Both the position numbers and the translations under genes were made by a program. Of a DNA stretch of 64,000 nucleotides, positions 57,101 to 64,000 are shown piece by piece (position 1 is the stretch's first letter; each line of letters opens with the position of its first letter). This DNA comes from Physcomitrium patens. Lineage: Eukaryota; Streptophyta; Bryopsida; Funariales; Funariaceae. The notes under the pieces are model-generated. The model saw only the letters and a program-made list of their open reading frames with translations, did not search any database and was not told the DNA's origin. The stretch is from contig NC_037271.1 of assembly GCF_000002425.4 (NCBI RefSeq), positions 5,525,878 to 5,589,877 on the forward strand. The letters are read 5' to 3'.

Positions 57101-58835
57101 TGTCGTAATATATGAAGTCTTATTTAAAAATGCTTTGGACACCTAATTGTGGAAGGTAGAATAAAAATTGCTACAAAAAAATCATAATTCTAATAGAATA
57201 TTAATAATGCTAAACAAGCTTTAATCAAATTCAGAGAAACCTCAAAGGAATTATAAAGAAATAATAAGAAATCTTAAAGAAATATTAGAATGATTACAAA
57301 TATATATAAAATACATCTCAATTCAATCTTAATTTAATCCTAGTTGAAATCCTATTGAAGTTCATTCAAACTTTAGGCCAAAAACTAACTAAAACTTAAA
57401 TCCTAAATAAACTCAAATAAAACCCTAAATTCTAAATCAAATCTTGACCAAATCTTAAATTCTAAATCAATTCCTAACCAAATCTTAATCCTAAATCAAA
57501 CCCTAACTAAATCTTAAATCTTAAATCAAATCTTAAATTCTAAACCAAATCCTAATCCTAAATCAAATTCTAACCAAATCCTAACCCAAAATCAAATCCT
57601 AACCTTATATCAAATCCTAACCAAATCCTAAATCCTACACCGAACCCTAACCAAATCTTAAATCCTAAACCACACCCTAAATCCTAAACCAAATCCTAAC
57701 CAAATCCTAATCCTAGATTAAATTCTAACCAAACCTTAAATCCTAAATCAAATCCTAATCAAACCCTAAACCCTAAATCAAATCCTAATAATTTCTATAA
57801 TAGATTTAAAGCTCAATAACTAATGAATGAACCGTTGATCTTAACTCAAAATTTTCACACTTCTTAAAAACTAAGTTGAAAGTAAGCACAAAAAATTGAA
57901 AAATGATCGAAATTACCAAATAGACGATAACCTCAAAAACGTACTTGGATATTGGCCAGCCTTCTTCTCTGACCTTAATGCCAATCTCCCAAAGTCAATA
58001 TCTCTTCTTCCACTATTTGATTGATTTCAAAATTATTATATACATAGAAAAACAAGTCTAATATCCTCACACACAAATTTTATTCCAATCCACTAGTAGA
58101 TTGCAAGAAATCTTAAAAATCCTCAATGGACCTAAAATTCTACTTTCTAAGACCTTGATCCTTGTAAACCTCAATAATCCTCAATTCAACCGTTAGATAG
58201 AGCTAAGATTTATAATACATATTAAGCACAACTATGACCATTAATTATATAAAATTTTACTAGTAGATCTATTACAAAACTCTTTAAATCGTCCAAAATA
58301 TCAATCCTATTTTATTTCACAAAATCTAAGTCATCCAAAAAAAAATTTGACTTTATAAAGCTCTTACAAAGTCATTACAAATCCTAATTACTCAAAACCA
58401 ATGCTCATAGAAACTTTATCTAGTTTGCTATCAAATCCTATTCTTCGATCTGCAAAAGAACCCCAAAGTCGTCATTGAAACTCAGTTTTATGCCTCAGGG
58501 TCTGGTTTCGATCCTGGTTCATAATTGGTACTCTCCGAGTATCAATATCTAGTTTTTCTTAATAAATTTTGCTAGAATTTATTCTTAACTTCCTTCTAAA
58601 GATGCTTATATCATTTATTTTTCTAATCTACCTTTTGTTTGCCTTATTTATGGTCCTACAAAGTAAGTAGAAGTCACCTTTCTAAAAAAGCAACATTGAT
58701 ATCTTTTAATTTTACTACCCTTTTGACTATTAAATATATTTCTAAGATAATTTTTTCTAATACTTTGAACTAAGATCTCCTACATTATAATAATTTCTAC
58801 ACTCTTTCACCTATTAGTCGTGTTACATCACAACA
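57101..58835 (-). repeat. Worn 5' LTR of G2
   Basis: Its left edge TGTCGTAATATATGAAGTC aligns with the G LTR edge TGTCGTATTACATGTTTTC, and the right edge AGTCGTGTTACATCACAACA with ACTCGTGTTACAACACGACA. The interior is AT-rich and largely unalignable by eye. No coding sequence seen. Confidence 0.65.
57320..57800. repeat. CCTAAAT-rich degenerate tandem array
   Basis: About 480 bases made of words such as AAATCCTAAATC, CCAAATCCTAA and ACCCTAAATCC. It lies inside the G2 LTR at the place where G has 78-80 bp tandem units. It resembles the plant telomere unit CCCTAAA, but the spacing is irregular and T or A often replaces C. Confidence 0.75.
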
Positions 58836-58916
58836 ATATAATTCTATAATGAGGAGTATGAATGTCAAAGAAGACAATATATTGAAAAACAAGTTAGTCG
58901 AGCTTTAATAAGGATC

Positions 58917-61900
58917 GTGCAGTTGGAACCTTATACAATACCTAATGAAGGTCTTATTCTATCTTTAGAATCCTCTTCTTCTTTTATATTTTATATTATT
59001 TTAGGACCTAAATATTACAAAGCCTTTACCTTGTTAAATTCAGGAGCCTCAACGTGTTTCTTAGATGAAGATTTGCTAAAAGACTTAAAATATTTTTAAT
59101 AAAGAAAACTAAACCTATTCACATAGAAGTCATAGATGATTACCCGTTGTCTTTTGGAGATGTTACCTATAAAATTCTTCCTATAAAAATAATAAATAAT
59201 GGTTATAATAGCTTTTTGGTATTTAATATCAATAAATCTCCCTCTAATCCAATCATTTTAGGTTTATTGTGGTTAAAAAAAATACAATCCTCAAGTAGAT
59301 TAGATTTCTCATTCTCTTAACTTTTCTAAAAGTATAACTAAGAGTATAATTAATCAATTAGAAAATCTCAAGTCTAGTACAATTAAACCTATGTTTGTAT
59401 GCTGTAAAAGAAGGATCACCTTGTGTCATTTATGCCACACCCATTTCTAATGGTGCAAAGACTTTAAGTGGCATTCTCAGCCAATATCAATATTTTTAAG
59501 ATGTATTTGAAAAAAAAATATAGATATTCTTTTAGAACATTACCCCTATGAGTATTCAATTGACCTTCAAGAACCAGCACAATTGCCATTTGAATCAATC
59601 TATAATTTATTAAAAAATGAGTTGATTGAATTCAAAGAGTATATTAAAGAGAATCTAGCTAAAAACTTCATACGCCATTCTAAAACTCTAGCAGGGATAC
59701 CAATTCTATTTGTGAAGAAAAAATATAGATCATTGCAGATATGTATTGATTATCGAGGACTCAACAAGATCACTATAAAAAATAGGTACCTACTACCTTT
59801 AATATCTAAACTTCTTAATCAGTTAAATCAAGCTAAGATCCATATAAAAATAGATCTACAAAGAGCATATAATCTAATATGCATCAAAGAAGAAGATGAA
59901 TAGAAGACTATATTTCGAACCAAGTATGGATATTTTGAATATAATGTCATGCCTTTTGAACTTACAAATTCATTAACATCTTTTCAACATCTTATAAATG
60001 ATATTATTCAATAGTTTTTGGATAATTTTGTGTCAAGGACATGAATCTCGAAGAAAGAGAATCCTCAATACACTCTTCTATCACTAAAGAAAACTATAAA
60101 GTCTCTCAAAAGGTGATATAATATTAATTAGAATCACTATTGCCAAAAATAAGTAGATTAAAAAATCTTGAAACAAGACTAAGACTAAAAAGGCATTGAC
60201 AAGAGAGAAGAAGGCTTCACTTTTGCCTCCATATATACTATCTAACTAAGAGCTACATGACGATGTCCTATAGGACCTCCAACATGTGTTGACTTTGCTA
60301 GCCACATGTCTTATCTTACAAGGTAAGTTATCTATGTATGCACCACATAATTAGCTTGTTCCACACGCTACCAATACATGATTAGCTTTTTGGCCAATTT
60401 TATAACCTACAAACACATCTAAAGTCAAAACCGTGTCTATAAAGCTTTTAGGAAGCTTCTCTAGAAGACTTTATGAAATTATTCTATATTTATCTACTTC
60501 TACTTAATCATATAAGTAACTATTGAGGTAAATATATATGTCTGTGATATTTTGTTGTTTATTATCTAAAGAATATCTTGATTTATTCTAAGAACACAAA
60601 AGAATATGAATTTCATGTTTGTCATATGTTATAAAAATTAAGAAATATGGGACTCTATGCTAAGATAGAAAAATATGTATTCCACACTACTGAAGTTGAC
60701 TTCTTAGGTTACATCATTTCAAACGATAGACTTATGATGGATCCTACAAAAATTCAAACTATTATGGATTGGAAGATTCCAAAAACGGTTCGAGATGTTT
60801 AATATTTTTTGATATTTGCCAATTACTATCGGATCTTCATCAAGGACTTCTCTCAAACTATAGCTCTACTTATATGTTTGACTTGTTTAAATAAACTTCA
60901 ATAGAATCAAGAATTCGAAGCAACATTTGAAGCTTTAAAGACAACTTTTGTTTCTACACCAATCTTGTATCATGATGACTTTTCTAAAGCATTTTTTATG
61001 GAAAAAAATGCATTGGACTTTGCTTTAGGTGTCATATTATCACAAATGGAAATAGATGATAAACTTCATCAAGTAACTTTTTATTCTAGGAAATTTTCAG
61101 CAGCCGAGATTAACTATGAGATCCACGACAAAGAGCTTCTTCTAATTGTGGATTCTTTCCAAGACTAGCATCATTATTTAGAAGATGCTTCTATTCTAGT
61201 CACCATATATACAAATCATAAGAACTTCAAGTATTTCATATCAGCTCATATTTTGAATTGTTGCCAAGCTTATTAGAACATGTTTTTGTGAAGATTTGAG
61301 TTCAATATTACTTATCGACCAAGAAAACAACAAGATTTGTCTGATGTCCTTTCTAGATATTCTTATCTTGTAGCTAAAGAAGAAAATGCAACTTTTGATT
61401 AATAAAAGGTAATTTTATTGAAAGTAGAAGAATTTCATCTTCGAGCAATGAAATCAACATTGATTGTTGATTCAACTTTTTTCAAACAAATTCAATCAAG
61501 TATGTCCTTTGATCCTCTTGTTTATGATATTAAGCATATTTCTTCTAAATCTTAGTTTGAGTTCAAGAACAACCTATTTTATTTCAAAGGACGTCAATAT
61601 ATGCCAGAAGATGAAGTACATTTATATGTTCTTCAAGCATGTCAAAACTTTCTAGTAGTAGGATATTTTGGATACAACAAGACTCTAAAGCTAATAAGTA
61701 GAGATTTTTGGTAGTCGCAAATGTGAAAAGCTATAAAAGACTTTGTTTAATCATATAACATTTGTTCAAAGGCAAAAACTCCTTGGCATTGATCTTATGG
61801 ACTTCTTCAACCATTATCTATTTCAGAACAACCATGGTCTTCTATTTCTATGAATTTTATTATGGATCTTCTAGTCTCAAGATTATAAGATTCAATATTT

Positions 61901-62902
61901 GTGATAGTAGATTATTTTACTAAAATAGCACATCTTGTACCATGCACAAAATTTATCACAAAAGAAGAAATTACTAAGTTTTTTCTTGACAATATCTATC
62001 AATATCATGGATTGCAGAAAGATATAATATTTGATAGGAGGACTCAATTTGTATCAAGATTTTAGAAAACTCTTTTTAAGATTCTAAAGATGGATATAAA
62101 GCTTTCTTTGGCCTTTTATTCTCAAATTGATAGTTAGACAAAGCGTGTAAATCAAATTTGGTTGATTGACCAATACTTAAGGTGTACCATCAATTATCAA
62201 TAAGGTAATTGGAAAATCCTCTTGTCATTGGTAAAATTTACTTATAATAATATGATGCATTTTTTTATATAATAAATATTTTTTTTTACCAATTATAGTT
62301 ACCATCTAAGATTCAATACTTTTGACTTTTTAAAAATTGATAATCTTGTGGCAAAAGGTTCGACAAATCGTTTGTCAGAGCTACATGCAATAATGAAGGT
62401 GCAATTAAAAGAAGCTCAAGAATGAAAAAAAAGTAATGCAGATGCCTATCGAAAGGAATAACTACAATTCAATGTAGGTGACAAGATATGGTTGCTTTGT
62501 CATAATATTAAGACTACTTGTTCTTGTGATAAGTTAGACTACCATGGGCTAGGATCTTTCCCTATTTGTTGACAAATCAATCCAGTTGTTTATTGATTAC
62601 ATCTAGCGGAGGCAATGAAGATCCATCCTATCTCCCACAAATCTCTTCTAGAACCATACAAGACTATGAACATACTAAGAAGAAGATAAGCTTCACTTCG
62701 TCCTATAGAAGTGGATAATAATGAAGAGTTTGAAGTGGAAGAAATTATAGACTCAAGGTAGTACCAAAATAAATTAAAATATCTTGTCCATTAGCGTAGA
62801 TATGATAATAGTGAATGCTCATAAGAACGAGTAAAGAATCTTATAAATACAGTAAAGGTGGTAGAAATTTTTCATCAACAATATTCATCTAAATTAAGAT
62901 GA
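58917..62902 (+). pseudogene. pol: Pol of element K
   Basis: Very decayed, with dozens of stops and several frameshifts. Recognisable parts: protease (LLNSGASTCFLDED), RT (APILF-like, [24 protein letters not shown] for Y-L-D-D, split by the solo LTR), RNase H ([20 protein letters not shown]), integrase and a faint chromodomain. Preceded by the gag end at 58836-58909. Confidence 0.85.
60031..60549 (-). repeat. Solo LTR of the A/B/C/K family in K reverse transcriptase
   Basis: 519 bp, plus strand TGTCAAGG..TGTGATA, flanked by TTTTG on both sides (60026-60030 and 60550-60554). RT reads across after removal (D-N-F-V then V-Y-Y-L). Opposite orientation to K. Clean evidence of insertion followed by LTR-LTR recombination. 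Confidence 0.92.
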
Positions 62903-63004
62903 AGAATAGTAAATCTTTTCTATAAAAAAATCAAAGTCCAAGAAAGATTGTATTCTACTTTCTATTTTTTTTTGTAACTTCTATGCATTTGTGATGTTAA
63001 AAAG

Positions 63005-63427
63005 ATAGAGAACTAAGAACTAGCAAATTCAACTCAAGAGCTTTCATTTGTGGACTTACAAGATAATATATTGTAATTGTTACAACCTTCAAGATAACAA
63101 AATTGAGATGAAGATCTTTAAGAACAACATATCCTTCCTTGAATAGATGGCAAGATACAACATATTTGGTGTCAGAACCTTAAAAGCGACTTCTGATGTT
63201 TGGTGATTTTATTAGAGGTAGGAACAACTCCTGATGGTATTCCAAATGTTTTAATTGAAGGAAGTTATGAAGGTCTCAATAATAACCAAATAATAAGTTG
63301 GTCTTCTCGCCTTGGTATGGGACTCTATTAATGGCTGAGAAAGCCTATCAACTATCTTCAAAGAGAAGAAAGATCAAAGTATGTGGCAAATACAATTCAT
63401 CGCATCTTGGATTTTGTCAACATATGA
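63005..63427 (+). pseudogene. ORF3 of element K
   Basis: 423 bases between the start position (ATA for ATG) and TGA, exactly the length in C although K is otherwise badly decayed. The conserved parts are still visible (EGSYEGLNN, then W-L-R-K-P-I-N-like, EYVANTIHRILDF-like). It has the same mid-ORF TGA as B and C. Confidence 0.6.
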
Positions 63428-63468
63428 AAACTACTTCTCATAGAAATCTTTCCTAGAAGGGGGAGTAA

Positions 63469-64000
63469 TGTCACGAACATACATATATAAACTAATAGTT
63501 ACGTATATGATTTAGATAATAGTGGGTAAAAGTAGGTTAATTCCATAATATATTCTATAAAAGCTTTTTAGAAGCTTCATAGACACTGCTTTGATTTTAT
63601 AGGTGTTTTTAATTGACTTTTTAGATTAGAAACATGGTCAACAAGTTAGCCATGTGCCACACATGTTGGTAGCTTGAAGAACAGGCTAACTATGTGGCCC
63701 ACACATAGAAAACTTGCCTTATAAGCTAAAGCATGTGTCCTACAAAGTCAATACATATTAGAGGTCTTATAGAATATTACCACATAGCTAATTATATAGT
63801 ATATATAGATGCAAGAGTGAAGCTCTCTTTACTCTTATCAACTCTTTTCTTGCTTCTAGTTTAAATTTAAGAGTCTTTAGTTTCCTTGACTTTTAACAAT
63901 AGCCATTTCAGTTTCCTTTTAATATACATACTATTTTATTGTTAGTTTATCACTTTTTTTAAAAAAAAGATTTTCTAAGTTTATGCATCTTCTTCTAGTT
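63469..64000 (+). repeat. 3' LTR of element K, cut by the window end
   Basis: Follows the purine tract GAAGGGGGAGTAA and starts TGTCACGAAC. It aligns with 29884-30419 and contains TATATATAG followed by ACTCTTATCAA, one base off the self-priming 11-mer. Its right end is worn or lies beyond the window. Confidence 0.85.

Larger units (their letters stand above)
55001..58835 (-). mobile_element. Truncated G-type element G2 on the minus strand
   Basis: 5' LTR 57101-58835, primer site TGGTGAACCCGA at 57096-57085, leader split by a family I solo LTR (55840-57084), then gag to 55001, where F2 entered. The rest of G2 is missing. Much more worn than element G. Confidence 0.75.
58836..64000 (+). mobile_element. 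Old Ty3 chromodomain element K, 5' part missing
   Basis: Begins in the last 25 or so codons of gag, then pol, ORF3 and 3' LTR to the window end. A solo LTR lies in RT at 60031-60549. The 5' LTR and most of gag are absent; the same deletion probably removed the 3' end of H. Confidence 0.85.

Overview
The window is nuclear, AT-rich plant DNA built almost wholly of nested LTR retrotransposons around one broken host gene. The host gene is a plant-type ceramide synthase (LAG1/TLC family) with spliceosomal introns. The mix of chromodomain Ty3 elements, a second Ty3 lineage (families G and I below) and a Ty1/copia element suggests a bryophyte or other early-diverging land plant. That placement is an inference with moderate confidence.

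Left half (1-26.5 kb). The ceramide synthase exon that opens the window is cut after base 49 by a copia element lying on the minus strand (50-24945, target duplication CAATG). The copia element was entered by Ty3 element A (+, 2660-21796, GATAG). A was entered in its gag by Ty3 element B (-, 3842-16583, CCAAT). B was entered at the end of its integrase by Ty3 element C (+, 5200-11568, TATGG/TATGA). This is a four-level nest in which every level has readable flanks. The gene resumes in frame at 24951 but also carries a frameshift and a stop, so it is dead. From 26.5 to 29.9 kb lies AT-rich sequence in which I recognise no gene.

Right half (29.9-64 kb). Old Ty3 element H (+) was entered in gag by element F (+, 31056-46027, TCTAG). 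F was entered by element G (-, 36171-45402), a different Ty3 lineage with 1.6 kb LTRs full of tandem repeats. H also carries two solo LTRs (families I and G) and a small patch of foreign gag. H ends abruptly near 52.9 kb in a deletion junction with truncated copies F2 and G2. These lead into a third old element, K (+, to the window end), which holds another solo LTR.

Biology worth attention. (1) In families A/B/C and F, the 11 bases lying 2 bases past the 5' LTR are complementary to an 11-base stretch of the LTR about 31 bases after a TATA box, where the transcript should start. Both sites covary between families. This is the layout of Tf1-type self-primed reverse transcription. (2) The A/B/C/K family carries a third ORF of 140 codons after the chromodomain. 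It diverges mainly at third codon positions, and family F keeps a homologous tail. (3) The F LTR contains arrays of perfect heat-shock elements. (4) B and C are independent insertions that share three stop codons and a damaged reverse transcriptase active site, so an already defective source was mobilised, presumably in trans.
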